A stretch of DNA of 64,000 bases from GCA-2728135 sp002728135 (GTDB lineage Bacteria > Pseudomonadota > Alphaproteobacteria > UBA828), in NCBI GenBank assembly GCA_963997635.1, contig CAXEND010000008.1:36486-100485 (forward strand). The letters are read 5' to 3'. The notes beneath the pieces were generated by a model. The model saw only the letters and a program-made list of their open reading frames with translations. It had not been told where the DNA came from and did not search any database. The position numbers and the translations under genes are program-made. Shown here piece after piece: positions 51,280 through 60,477 of the stretch; positions within the stretch are counted from its first letter, which is position 1, and each line of letters starts with the position of its first letter.

Positions 51280-52869
51280 ATGAGAGATTTTCAGTTACCT
51301 GGACGCTCCCCTGTTTTTGGTTTAAGGGGAGCAGCTGCTACCTCACATCCCCTAGCAACAGGGGTTGCGTTAGATATACTAAAATCAGGCGGTAATGCCA
51401 TTGACTCTGCAGTAGCAGCAGCAGCCACTTTGGCAGTGGTAGAACCACAGTCAACAGGTGTTGGTGGTGATTGTTTTGCACTGTGTTCGTTCAAAGGTAT
51501 AGTTCCTCCTATTGCAATTAATGGATCTGGTGCAGCTGCAAAGGATATAGATATTAACTGGTTTAAAACTAATGGTTTAACTCAGATTGAACCTGAGTCC
51601 CCTCATGCTATTACTGTTCCTGGAGCTCTGAGAACATGGGCTAAGTTAGTTAATGACTATGGAACTCAAAATCTAAGTAAATTACTTAAGCCAGCAATAA
51701 ATTATGCTAGAGATGGATATGTTGTTACCCCAAGAGTTGCGTTGGATTGGGAAGAACAAGTTGATAAACTTTCCAAATGTCCTCATTCAGCAAAAACATA
51801 CTTAGTTTCTGGTCGATCACCCAGTGCGGGAAGTGTTCACAGACAGCCTGTACTTGCAGACACTTTATCAAAAATTTCTGAATTTGGCGTGGATGAATTT
51901 TATTCTGGTAGCATAGCTAGAGATATTGTGACGTATCTGAGGGGTTTAGGTAGTGCATTAAATATTGATGATTTTGCTTCATTTGAACCCCAATACGTAA
52001 AACCGATTTATACAAATTATCGTGGTTACGATGTTTATGAGTGTCCCCCAAATGGCCAAGGGATAACAGCACTTATGATTCTCAATATTTTATGCGGTTA
52101 CGATATGGGATCTTTTGATGCTTTAGGAACTGACCGGTTTCATTTGCAGGCAGAGGCCACTCGCCTTGCGTATAGAGATAGGTTTAAATACTTGGCAGAT
52201 CCTGAAAAATCCTTAGTGCCAATAGAAAAATTATTATCTGAATCATACGCAGAGGAGCTGAGGTCACAAATCTCTTTAAACAAAGTTATGCCTTTTATTA
52301 AAAATAACTCTGAGATTCGACATCGAGACACAGTATATCTCTCAGTAGTCGATTCTGATGGAACTGCAGTGTCCTTTATAAATTCTCTTTTTCATCCCTT
52401 TGGTTCTGGCCTTTGTGAGCCGAAAAGCGGTGTTATACTTCAAAATAGAGGCTCAGGGTTTTCCTTAGATCCTAAAAGTCCCAACTGTATTGCACCAGGC
52501 AAGAGACCTATGCACACCATTATTCCCGGCATCTTGGCTAAAAATAATAAAACATTAATGTCTTTTGGTGTCATGGGTGGTCATTATCAAGCATGCGGTC
52601 ATGCACATTTATTATTAAATCTTATAGATTATAAGATGGATCCCCAAGAAGCTTTGGATGCTCCACGTGCATTTCACACTGATGGGATATATGAGCTTGA
52701 AAAAACTATTTCCAGACAAGTCAAAGAAAAACTTGAATCTAGAGGTCATGATACTCGTTGGTCAAAAACTCCTATAGGTGGAGGCCAATTAATTTGCATA
52801 AATCCCTCCAACGGGGTTCTGACGGCAGCCTCAGAATTTCGCAAAGATGGCCTTGCGTTGAGTTGGTAA
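51280..52869 (+). CDS. ggt: Gamma-glutamyltransferase family protein
   Basis: A 529-residue Ntn-hydrolase precursor. The self-processing / nucleophile threonine is expected in RHRDTVYLSVVDSDGTAVSFINS (split here: DTVYLSV), and the N-terminal ATSHPLATGVALDIL, GVGGDCFAL and GKRPMHTIIPG are conserved. No signal peptide is visible, so it may be cytoplasmic, unlike the E. coli periplasmic enzyme. DTVYLSV in place of DTTHFSV is the pattern of the GGT-like acylase branch, so substrate may not be glutathione. The ATG at 51280 has GGAG about 10 nt upstream; a TTG at 51241 is rejected. Confidence 0.88.
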   Translation: MRDFQLPGRSPVFGLRGAAATSHPLATGVALDILKSGGNAIDSAVAAAATLAVVEPQSTGVGGDCFALCSFKGIVPPIAINGSGAAAKDIDINWFKTNGLTQIEPESPHAITVPGALRTWAKLVNDYGTQNLSKLLKPAINYARDGYVVTPRVALDWEEQVDKLSKCPHSAKTYLVSGRSPSAGSVHRQPVLADTLSKISEFGVDEFYSGSIARDIVTYLRGLGSALNIDDFASFEPQYVKPIYTNYRGYDVYECPPNGQGITALMILNILCGYDMGSFDALGTDRFHLQAEATRLAYRDRFKYLADPEKSLVPIEKLLSESYAEELRSQISLNKVMPFIKNNSEIRHRDTVYLSVVDSDGTAVSFINSLFHPFGSGLCEPKSGVILQNRGSGFSLDPKSPNCIAPGKRPMHTIIPGILAKNNKTLMSFGVMGGHYQACGHAHLLLNLIDYKMDPQEALDAPRAFHTDGIYELEKTISRQVKEKLESRGHDTRWSKTPIGGGQLICINPSNGVLTAASEFRKDGLALSW

Positions 52870-52887
52870 ATTGTTGAAAATCTCTAA

Positions 52888-53886
52888 TCAAGGCTTCATT
52901 TTTTGAAATGTGCTGGAGTTTTTGACACGATTTTTTAAAAGAGAATAAACGGTATCTATAACTGGAGTATGTATTTCCAAAAGATCTCCAATTTCATTAA
53001 TGGCACCAAGCAATGCGTCAATCTCAATTGGGCGACCAAGTATAAGATCTTGTAGCATTGATGTACGATGATGTCCTACAGCTTTAGCCCCAGCTATTCG
53101 GGTATCAACGTCAATGTTAAATCTAACGCCTAATTTTTCTGCTATTATTTGAGCTTCAAGCATCATTTTTCTAACTATATCTTGAGTTCCAAGATCGCTA
53201 GCAATATTTTCAAGAGTTTGACCTGTAAGTGCACTAATAGGATTGAATGCAATATTACCCCATAATTTAACCCAAATATCGGATCTAATATCTTTTCTTA
53301 TTGGAGCTTTGAATCCTGATTTGATTAGAGTTTCACTGAGCTTTGAAACTCGTTCTGATTTATTTCCGTCAAGTTCTCCAATAGGTAAACGATTTTGGCT
53401 TATGTGAGGTTGTATACCCACAATTCCAGGAGAAATAATTTCTGCAGCAGGGTATATAACTGAGCCTATAACACGACTTGGTTTAATTATCTCCCACTGT
53501 TTTTTTTGAGGGTCAACGGATTTTAATTGATAATTCTTCCAAGGGCCTTCTAAATTATAAAAATACCACCAGGGAACACCGTTTTGTGCTGTTACTACAG
53601 TGGTTTTAGGCCCTAATAATGGTAACAAAGAATCAGCAACAGAAGCAGATGTATGAGCCTTTAGGGTTATAAAAACATAATCTTGTATACCAGCATCGTT
53701 CGGGTCATTAAAGCATTGAGGAAAAGAAATTTTTTCATTGTTTCCTAAACGAAGCCTAACACCATTTTTTTTCATAGATTCATGATGTAGTCCTCTAGAT
53801 ATAAGCGTTACGTCAGCTCCAGCTAAACTTAGCTCTCCCCCTAGGTATGACCCTATAGCCCCTGCTCCAAACATGCAAAAACGCAC
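52888..53886 (-). CDS. 2-dehydropantoate 2-reductase family protein
   Basis: A 332-residue ketopantoate-reductase-like NADPH enzyme. FGAGAIGSYLGGELSLAGADV is the Rossmann start; the C-terminal half has LWGNIAFNPISALTG and HRTSMLQDLILGRPIEID, both standard for ApbA/PanE. Many Alphaproteobacteria hold several paralogues, so a role in pantothenate synthesis is not certain. The GTG start shares one base with the stop of the upstream ligase gene (TAGTG). Confidence 0.85.
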   Translation of the reverse strand: MRFCMFGAGAIGSYLGGELSLAGADVTLISRGLHHESMKKNGVRLRLGNNEKISFPQCFNDPNDAGIQDYVFITLKAHTSASVADSLLPLLGPKTTVVTAQNGVPWWYFYNLEGPWKNYQLKSVDPQKKQWEIIKPSRVIGSVIYPAAEIISPGIVGIQPHISQNRLPIGELDGNKSERVSKLSETLIKSGFKAPIRKDIRSDIWVKLWGNIAFNPISALTGQTLENIASDLGTQDIVRKMMLEAQIIAEKLGVRFNIDVDTRIAGAKAVGHHRTSMLQDLILGRPIEIDALLGAINEIGDLLEIHTPVIDTVYSLLKNRVKNSSTFQKMKP

Positions 53887-55406
53887 TAGATTAGCTCCAA
53901 TTTTTTAGCTAAGCCCATTCTTTGTAATTTACCTGTAGCACCCTTTGGTATTTCCTCAACAAATAATATTTTGTTTGGAATCTTAAAGTCTGATAACTTT
54001 TTTGATAAAAAATGCTTTAGCTCTGTTTCAGATATTTGTTTGTGAGGGTTTAGAACAACTACAGCTGCAACATCTTCACCTAAGTTTTTGTGAGGAACTG
54101 AGAATGTTACGGCCTGATGGATCGAAGGGTGTTGTTGTAATACATTATCTATTTCATATGGAGATATTTTTTCGCCTCCACGATTAATAATCTCCTTTAG
54201 GCGTCCAGTAAGATATAGATAACCATCATTATCAATGTATCCCTGGTCACCAGTGCGAAACCATCTTTTTATAAAAGAACTAATATTAGCATTTATGTTA
54301 TTTTCATAACCTGAAGTTACATTATTTCCCTTAATTACAACCTCACCAATTTTATTTGGCGATAAAATTTCTCCAGACTCATTCATAATTTCTACTTCAG
54401 GTCCCGAGGCTAGCCCAACAGATCCTGGAATTCTCTTTCCAGGTGGGAGGGGATTACTTGTCATCTGATGTGAAGCCTCTGTCATGCCATAGGATTCAAT
54501 TACAGAAGTATTAAATGTTTTTTCAAGATTGTTCATAACTGCAGGGGGGAGAGAAGCAGACGAAGACCTTACAAATCTAAGAATATTTTTACTAACAGTT
54601 TCTTTATTTCTTTCAGCACGTGACAGTATAGCCTGATGCATAGTAGGTACTGCTGTGTACCATGTAGGTTTCTCACTATCTAACCAAGAAAAAAAACTCA
54701 GTGCATTGAACCCTGGAGTGCATGATATGCTGGCGCCAGCATATAATGAGGATAAGATTGCACCAATTAAACCATGTATATGAAAAAGTGGCATGATATT
54801 AAGACATTTATCATTTGGATTTAATCTTAGTGAAGATGAAATATTATGTGCAGAAGTGATAATATTTTTATGACTAAGTGGAACAATTTTTGGTTTTGAT
54901 GTTGTCCCAGAAGTATGCAAAATTAATGCAATATCATTCTCTGATAATTTTTGTTTTTTCTTAATATAACCACATGTATTTCCATGAAGGTTATATGTGC
55001 CAGCTGGTGAATTATTTTCTGGGATGAGATTGATTACTTGAATGCCAAGATTTTTAGCAGCCATTACTGCTGGACCGCTTTCACCTGATTGAACTATTAA
55101 TGCGTTAGCATTTAAGTCAGAAAGATAAAATTCATATTCTTCAGTGCGGTAATTTGGATTAAGAGGAGCTGCAGTAGCACCAGAGGAAACAGATATAAAA
55201 GCTGTAGCCATTTCTGGACCGTTAGGAATTATTATTGCTACTCTGTCATTTCTATTGATTCCAAAAGCATTTAGTTTTGATATAGTATTTTGCACAAGTG
55301 AATTAAGTTGTCCGTATGAAATGGGTGGTCTTCCAGGTGAAAAGATAGCTGGAGAAATCTGGTCATGAGCTTGAATTATATCGCTGATGGTCTTGTTTTT
55401 TCTCAT
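53886..55406 (-). CDS. AMP-forming acyl-CoA ligase (oxalyl-CoA synthetase-like)
   Basis: A 506-residue ANL-superfamily ligase. ATP-binding motif LHTSGTTSKPKIVPLSH, adenylate motif ESYGMTEASHQM, hinge TGDQGYIDNDGYLYLTGRLKEIINRGGEKISPYEID region and the C-terminal catalytic Lys in KGATGKLQR. Overall resembles FadD-like / Pcs60 oxalyl-CoA synthetases, but the acid used is unknown. Start ATG at 55406; a TTG at 55460 would add 18 unconserved residues. It overlaps the following reductase by one base. Confidence 0.85.
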   Translation of the reverse strand: MRKNKTISDIIQAHDQISPAIFSPGRPPISYGQLNSLVQNTISKLNAFGINRNDRVAIIIPNGPEMATAFISVSSGATAAPLNPNYRTEEYEFYLSDLNANALIVQSGESGPAVMAAKNLGIQVINLIPENNSPAGTYNLHGNTCGYIKKKQKLSENDIALILHTSGTTSKPKIVPLSHKNIITSAHNISSSLRLNPNDKCLNIMPLFHIHGLIGAILSSLYAGASISCTPGFNALSFFSWLDSEKPTWYTAVPTMHQAILSRAERNKETVSKNILRFVRSSSASLPPAVMNNLEKTFNTSVIESYGMTEASHQMTSNPLPPGKRIPGSVGLASGPEVEIMNESGEILSPNKIGEVVIKGNNVTSGYENNINANISSFIKRWFRTGDQGYIDNDGYLYLTGRLKEIINRGGEKISPYEIDNVLQQHPSIHQAVTFSVPHKNLGEDVAAVVVLNPHKQISETELKHFLSKKLSDFKIPNKILFVEEIPKGATGKLQRMGLAKKLELI

Positions 55407-55704
55407 AAAAATCCGATTAGTTTGAGTATTGTTTAGATGGGAAGAAGAATACGAGATCAAATCTAGATAAATCCTAGAAATTATTTTATTAATTTATCAC
55501 TGAAGGTTTTTTTACCAAGCTGTTTTTATTGAATGTATGTTCGTATTCTGTCAGCAAAAATAGTTATGTGCAAATTTATATCTCAATTAATAGCTTACTT
55601 TTTGATTACAGAATATAAACAAGAAACATACTTTTAGTGTTATGCTCTTAGAATAGATCGCACTATAAATAAGAATTTCATTCGTTGAACACTAAGGAGA
55701 GAAA
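55407..55704. other. Divergent intergenic region before the acetoacetyl-CoA reductase
   Basis: 298 bp of AT-rich sequence between divergent genes. I find no RNA gene, repeat or hairpin. The only clear element is AAGGAGAG at 55694-55701, the ribosome-binding site for the gene starting at 55705. A TAGAAT at 55649-55654 could be a -10 box but has no matching -35. Confidence 0.6.
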
Positions 55705-56427
55705 ATGAGTAAGATAGTTCTTGTTACCGGTGGAACTCGTGGTATTGGAGCAGGTATTGCGGTTGGGTTAAAAGAGGCTGGCCATAAAGTTGTGGTGAAC
55801 TACAATGCTGACGAAGAATCTGCAAAAAACTTTCAAAATAAGACTGGAATTTCTGTTTATAGATGGGATGTAAGTGACTTTGATTCGTCAAAAAAGGGTA
55901 TCTCAAAAGTTATTAATGACTTAGGTCCCATTGAAGTGCTTGTAAATAATGCTGGAACTGCTTCAGACTCAAGGTTCGAAAATATGACACTTGAGAAATG
56001 GCATAAAGTTCAAAAAGTAAATATCGATTCGGTTTTTATAATGTCAAAACTTGTTTATCCAAGTATGATTGAAAAAAAATGGGGTAGAATAATCAATATA
56101 GGTTCTATGAATGGTCAGGCTGGACAGCTTAACCAAGTAAATTATGTGGCATCAAAAGCAGGAATGCATGGTTTTACAAAAGCACTTGCATTGGAAGCAG
56201 CAAAATACGGTATAACCGTAAATTCAATAGCACCTGGATATGTTGATACATACTTAATTAGTGAAATGCCTGATCGTATTATGCAAAAAATACTGGATGC
56301 ATCTCCTGTGCGTCGTCTTGGCCTCGAAGAAGAAGTAGCACATGCTGTAAATTTTTTGATAGATGAAAAAGCATCTTGGATGACGGGTTCAACAATTTCA
56401 ATGAATGGTGGTACTCATATGTATTAA
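55705..56427 (+). CDS. phaB: Acetoacetyl-CoA reductase (PhaB-type short-chain dehydrogenase)
   Basis: A 240-residue short-chain dehydrogenase closest to PhaB, which reduces acetoacetyl-CoA to (R)-3-hydroxybutyryl-CoA for polyhydroxybutyrate. VTGGTRGIGAGIA cofactor loop; catalytic Ser/Tyr/Lys in NIGSMNGQAGQ and YVASKAG; C-terminal MTGSTISMNGG as in PhaB. The substrate segment reads GTASDSRF where PhaB has GITRDAMF. No phaA or phaC is nearby, so a FabG-like role cannot be excluded. Strong ribosome-binding site at 55694-55701. Confidence 0.8.
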   Translation: MSKIVLVTGGTRGIGAGIAVGLKEAGHKVVVNYNADEESAKNFQNKTGISVYRWDVSDFDSSKKGISKVINDLGPIEVLVNNAGTASDSRFENMTLEKWHKVQKVNIDSVFIMSKLVYPSMIEKKWGRIINIGSMNGQAGQLNQVNYVASKAGMHGFTKALALEAAKYGITVNSIAPGYVDTYLISEMPDRIMQKILDASPVRRLGLEEEVAHAVNFLIDEKASWMTGSTISMNGGTHMY

Positions 56428-56469
56428 TTATAAATAGAATTATTAGTAGATAGCTAAATTATTTTGATT

Positions 56470-57099
56470 TTATTTTCTAGATAAAAGAAATATTGCTTGT
56501 GCTCCAAACAAATTTGCAAGTGAGCCTGTCCCTAAAAACTTAACAGCCCGGCCTCGTGAGTTTATCTGAAAGCCACTTAGGATTAAATGACCGTCTTTCT
56601 TACATAGGTTTACAAAATCTCTGATAGTACACGGATGTATATTTGCCGTACTCCACCAAGTAGTATCATCACTTTCTTGTATAGGAATCCGTCCTTGAAT
56701 TAGTAGATGTAATCTATATCTCCAGTATCCTGCGTTAGGTATAGAAACAATTGCATGGGTTCCAATTCTTAGTAATTCAAGTAATATTTCTCTGGGATGG
56801 TGGATAGCTGGAAGGGTTTGTCCTAGAATCACATAGTCAAAAGCATCACTAGGATAGTCGTAAAGATCAGTATTTGCATCACCCTGAATTACAGAAAGTC
56901 CTCTACGAACAGAGGCATTTACTCCTTCCGGGCTTATTTCAATCCCTTTGCCGTCAACATTCTTTTCCTTTTCAAGAAGTTCTAGTAAAGTTCCGTCGCT
57001 ACACCCAATATCAAGAACTCTTGATCCAGGCTGAACAATATCGGCTATAAGCCTGAAGTCGCCTCTAATTGAGCTAGAAGAGTCAGTTTTAGTCTTCAT
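56470..57099 (-). CDS. metW: Methionine biosynthesis protein MetW
   Basis: A 209-residue SAM-methyltransferase-fold protein. LDIGCSDGTLLELLEKE is motif I, followed by YVILGQTLPAIHHPREIL and IVSIPNAGYWRYRL, which are MetW signatures. It forms an operon with metX through an ATGA overlap and is needed for full homoserine acyltransferase activity in several Proteobacteria; its exact chemistry is not settled. Confidence 0.93.
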   Translation of the reverse strand: MKTKTDSSSSIRGDFRLIADIVQPGSRVLDIGCSDGTLLELLEKEKNVDGKGIEISPEGVNASVRRGLSVIQGDANTDLYDYPSDAFDYVILGQTLPAIHHPREILLELLRIGTHAIVSIPNAGYWRYRLHLLIQGRIPIQESDDTTWWSTANIHPCTIRDFVNLCKKDGHLILSGFQINSRGRAVKFLGTGSLANLFGAQAIFLLSRK

Positions 57100-58286
57100 G
57101 GTGCCGCTATCCCTTGGTGCCTAGCAGCACCATTTAAAAAGCCGGATAGAATTTGAAACAAATCTGGTTCATCTAGTAAGAATGCATCATGACCTTTGTC
57201 GCTATCAACCTCCACAAAGCTGACATTTGCAGCAGCAGCATTTAATGCACGAACTATCTCTCTACTTTCAGCTGTAGGATATAACCAATCACTTGTGAAA
57301 GAAACTAAGCAAAAACGTGATACAGATTTTTGGAATGCAGCAGATAACACACCGCCATGTTCTTTTGCTAAGTCAAAATAATCCATAGCACGAGTAATAT
57401 ATAGGTATGAGTTCGCATCAAATCTATTCACAAAACTTTCACCTTGATATCTGAGGTAACTCTCGACCTGAAAATCTGCATCAAAGGCATATGATAAATC
57501 TGATCGGTCCTGAAGGTCACGACCAAATTTTTTATGTAATGCAGTTTCAGATAGATAAGTTATATGTGCTGCCATTCTAGCTACGGCAAGACCACGCTCT
57601 GGTTGAACTTTTTTATCTAAAAATTCTCCACCGTGCCAGTCAGGGTCTGCCATGATGGCTTGTCTACCAACCTCATGAAAAGCTATATTTTGAGCAGAAT
57701 GACGAGCTGCAGCCGCTATTGGAATTACACTAAACACTTTTTCGGGAAAATCGGCTGCCCATTGCAGAGCTTGCATTCCTCCCATTGAGCCACCAATAAC
57801 ACAGAAAAGCTCTTCTATACCTAGTTTTTCAATAAGTAGTGCTTGGGTTAATACCATATCTTTAATGGTGATGAGTGGGAATTCCGTCCCAAAAGGTTTT
57901 TTGGTAACAGGGTTGATAGAACCTGGCCCAGTAGTCCCCATGCAGCCACCTAAAACATTTGAACAAATAATAAAATATCTATCTGTGTCGAGAACCTTAC
58001 CTGGTCCAACCATCAATTCCCACCAACCAGAGCGTTTAGTAAGAGGATGAGGGCCTAGAACGTGTTGATCACCAGTTAATGCATGGCAAACCAAAATTGC
58101 ATTTGATCTATTAGAATTTAATTTTCCCCATGTTCTATAGGCGACTGTTATAGGCCCTAGATTTTGTCCTGAAGACAAAACTAGTGGTTCCGTATCTGCT
58201 ACTACTATTGTTTTGTCTGGTTCTGATGCGACAACAATTGGTTCTGAGCTCTCATCATTGGATGACGGTTGCAAATTTTGTGTCAT
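57096..58286 (-). CDS. metX: Homoserine O-acyltransferase MetX
   Basis: A 396-residue alpha/beta-hydrolase-fold transferase that activates homoserine for methionine synthesis. The nucleophile is Ser167 in GGSMGGMQALQW; the triad is completed by Asp in FTSDWLYP and His in KGHDAFLLDE. ALTGDQHVLG and VLGGCMGTTGP are family landmarks. RBS AAGGAA lies just before the ATG. A small inverted repeat ACTAA-N6-TTAGT (58304-58319) sits 18 bp upstream of the start. Whether the acyl donor is acetyl- or succinyl-CoA cannot be read safely. Confidence 0.93.
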   Translation of the reverse strand: MTQNLQPSSNDESSEPIVVASEPDKTIVVADTEPLVLSSGQNLGPITVAYRTWGKLNSNRSNAILVCHALTGDQHVLGPHPLTKRSGWWELMVGPGKVLDTDRYFIICSNVLGGCMGTTGPGSINPVTKKPFGTEFPLITIKDMVLTQALLIEKLGIEELFCVIGGSMGGMQALQWAADFPEKVFSVIPIAAAARHSAQNIAFHEVGRQAIMADPDWHGGEFLDKKVQPERGLAVARMAAHITYLSETALHKKFGRDLQDRSDLSYAFDADFQVESYLRYQGESFVNRFDANSYLYITRAMDYFDLAKEHGGVLSAAFQKSVSRFCLVSFTSDWLYPTAESREIVRALNAAAANVSFVEVDSDKGHDAFLLDEPDLFQILSGFLNGAARHQGIAAP

Positions 58287-58452
58287 AATTTCCTTCTTTC
58301 CACACTAACCATGATTAGTAGCCGATATCTTCGCAAAAAGACAATTTGTTAGTAAGGAATTGGCATAAGTTAATATAAAGTCAATGTTTTGTTTAATTTT
58401 ATATCAAGTAGGGTTTCCAGATGGCTTATATTCACATATGTATACTCATTAA

Positions 58453-59349
58453 ATGACAAATGATAATGATATAATGAAGCCACTAGAAACTTTGCGCAAA
58501 GAAATTGATTCAATTGATGATGAAATTCATTCATTGTTAATGCGACGTGCTGGGATAGCCAGTGATGTAAGCAAAGTTAAAAAGAATTTATCAGATTCAA
58601 AGCTTTTTATTAGGCCTGCAAGAGAAGCACAAATTTTAAGGAATTTAACTGATAAAAATGATGGTAACTTCCCCAATAGTTTAATCGTGAGAATTTGGAG
58701 AGAAATTATTTCTGCAACACTAGCTCTAGAATCTGATTTTGCAATATCTGTATTCGTCCCAAATGATACTAAGTTAGGATTGGCATATGAATTACTAGCT
58801 CGCAAATACTTCGGTATGGATACGCCACTAAAAGTAGTTGGAACTGAGAGTGGAGTTTTACGCTCTGTTCGTGATGGAAAATCTACAGTCGGTGTACTTC
58901 CCGTGCCACATGATGACAGTTTCAACAATAATGATAGTCCTTGGTGGACAATTTTGGCATCTGGTGGAGATGACAGACCAATGATAATTGCTCGTTTACC
59001 TTGGTGTAATAATCCTCGGGATGCCATTGAAGGACTTGAAGCCCTCTCAGTGGCATGTGTTAAGCCAGAGTCAACAGGCGATGATATAACATATGTTGCC
59101 CTTAGATTTATAAAACCTATTAGTAGGGAAAAAATTGGAAAAGTAATGCAAGATTCAGGACTTTCTATGAGAGGGGCTATGATTGCTAATACACGGGACA
59201 AAAATAGTGATACACATTGGCAATTATTTGAAATAGATGGATTCGTTTCTGAGAAAGACCCAAGGCTTGAGAGCTTGAATAAAATGATGGGAGATACATT
59301 AGATTTTTTGAGAGTCTTGGGGTCTTATGCAAGACCTATGCGAACATAA
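58453..59349 (+). CDS. Chorismate mutase with degenerate prephenate-dehydratase-like domain
   Basis: A 298-residue two-part protein. Residues about 8-95 are an AroQ-type chorismate mutase (LETLRKEIDSIDDEIHSLLMRRAGIA). The remainder resembles the prephenate-dehydratase / ACT part of P-proteins, but the diagnostic Thr-Arg-Phe is replaced (ITYVALRF), so dehydratase activity is doubtful. Rhodospirillales commonly have this gene in front of hisC and tyrA with metX divergent, exactly as here. It should supply prephenate for tyrosine (and phenylalanine) synthesis. Confidence 0.83.
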   Translation: MTNDNDIMKPLETLRKEIDSIDDEIHSLLMRRAGIASDVSKVKKNLSDSKLFIRPAREAQILRNLTDKNDGNFPNSLIVRIWREIISATLALESDFAISVFVPNDTKLGLAYELLARKYFGMDTPLKVVGTESGVLRSVRDGKSTVGVLPVPHDDSFNNNDSPWWTILASGGDDRPMIIARLPWCNNPRDAIEGLEALSVACVKPESTGDDITYVALRFIKPISREKIGKVMQDSGLSMRGAMIANTRDKNSDTHWQLFEIDGFVSEKDPRLESLNKMMGDTLDFLRVLGSYARPMRT

Positions 59350-59370
59350 TTTGAAGAGTTAAGAAAAATT

Positions 59371-60477
59371 ATGAGACAGAAAATGTCAGGCAATCTAGAG
59401 CCTAAGCCACGTATTTTAGAGATTGAACCTTATGTAGGGGGCCTTTCCGATATTAAGGGTCATGAAAACGTGTTAAAATTATCATCGAATGAAGCTGCTA
59501 TTGGACCAAGCCCGAAGGCATTAGATGCCTATAAGCTATATGCTGGTAATTTATCACGTTATCCAGAAGGAAGTGCCAGAGAATTGAGGTCTACAATAGG
59601 TAAAGTTAATAATATAAATATAGAAAATATTGTTTGTGGTGCGGGCTCTGATGAGTTATTGCAACTTATTTGCCGTGCATTTTCTGGTCCAGGAGATGAG
59701 GTGCTATTTACTGAACATAGTTTTTTAGTCTATCGGATAGCTGCTCTTGCTTCAGGTGCTTCCCCAATAGCAATACCAGAGACCAATCTCTGTGCAGATG
59801 TTGATAAAATAATAAATTCTATCTCTAAATCAACTCGTATTATTTTTCTAGCAAATCCAAATAATCCAACAGGTAGTTTTTTGGCAAGATCAGAGCTGCT
59901 GCGTTTATGGGAAAATATACCAAAAAATGTACTTTTGGTTGTCGATACAGCATATGCAGAGTTTGTTACTCATAAAGACTATGATCCGGCTTTCAAGTTG
60001 GTAGAAAAAGCAGAAAATGTTGTTGTGACTAGAACTTTCTCAAAAGCTTATGCACTTGCGTCACTTAGGGTTGGGTGGTGCTATGGTTCATCCCAAGTGA
60101 TTGATGTTATAAATCGAATTAGGGGACCATTTAACGTCTCAGGGGCTGGAATGAAAGCATCAATAGCTGCATTACTTGATAGTAATCATCTGAGTGCTGC
60201 CATTGAGCTAAACTCGAAATGGTTGGAACAATTTCCAAGAGAAATTTCTGGTACAGGAATAAGCTGTATGCCAAGTGTAGGAAATTTTATCTTACTAAAA
60301 TTTCCTGATGATATTGAAAAAAATTCAAAAGCTGCAGAGAAATTTTTATATAGTCGCGGAATTATTTTGCGAAACGTTGAGAGCTATGGTTTATCTGATT
60401 GTCTCCGTTTAACATTAGGGTTAGACCATGAAATGGAAACTGTAGCATTAAGTCTAAAAGAATTTATGAGGTCATAA
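59371..60477 (+). CDS. hisC: Histidinol-phosphate / aromatic aminotransferase
   Basis: A 368-residue fold-type I PLP aminotransferase of the HisC class. LSSNEAAIGPSPKALDA at the N terminus, NPNNPTGSFL, DTAYAEFV and the PLP lysine in TRTFSKAYALASLRVGW. Placement between chorismate mutase and tyrA suggests it also serves tyrosine/phenylalanine synthesis. ATG 59383 is an alternative start. Its stop TAA overlaps the tyrA ATG by one base (TAATG). Confidence 0.92.
   Translation: MRQKMSGNLEPKPRILEIEPYVGGLSDIKGHENVLKLSSNEAAIGPSPKALDAYKLYAGNLSRYPEGSARELRSTIGKVNNINIENIVCGAGSDELLQLICRAFSGPGDEVLFTEHSFLVYRIAALASGASPIAIPETNLCADVDKIINSISKSTRIIFLANPNNPTGSFLARSELLRLWENIPKNVLLVVDTAYAEFVTHKDYDPAFKLVEKAENVVVTRTFSKAYALASLRVGWCYGSSQVIDVINRIRGPFNVSGAGMKASIAALLDSNHLSAAIELNSKWLEQFPREISGTGISCMPSVGNFILLKFPDDIEKNSKAAEKFLYSRGIILRNVESYGLSDCLRLTLGLDHEMETVALSLKEFMRS

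Noticed and set aside
58287..58452. SAM-II-type riboswitch upstream of metX
   Set aside because: The expected pseudoknot elements (TGATTT..., TTGCA..., GCTAAA) are not present on the metX strand. Only a short ACTAA/TTAGT inverted repeat was seen.
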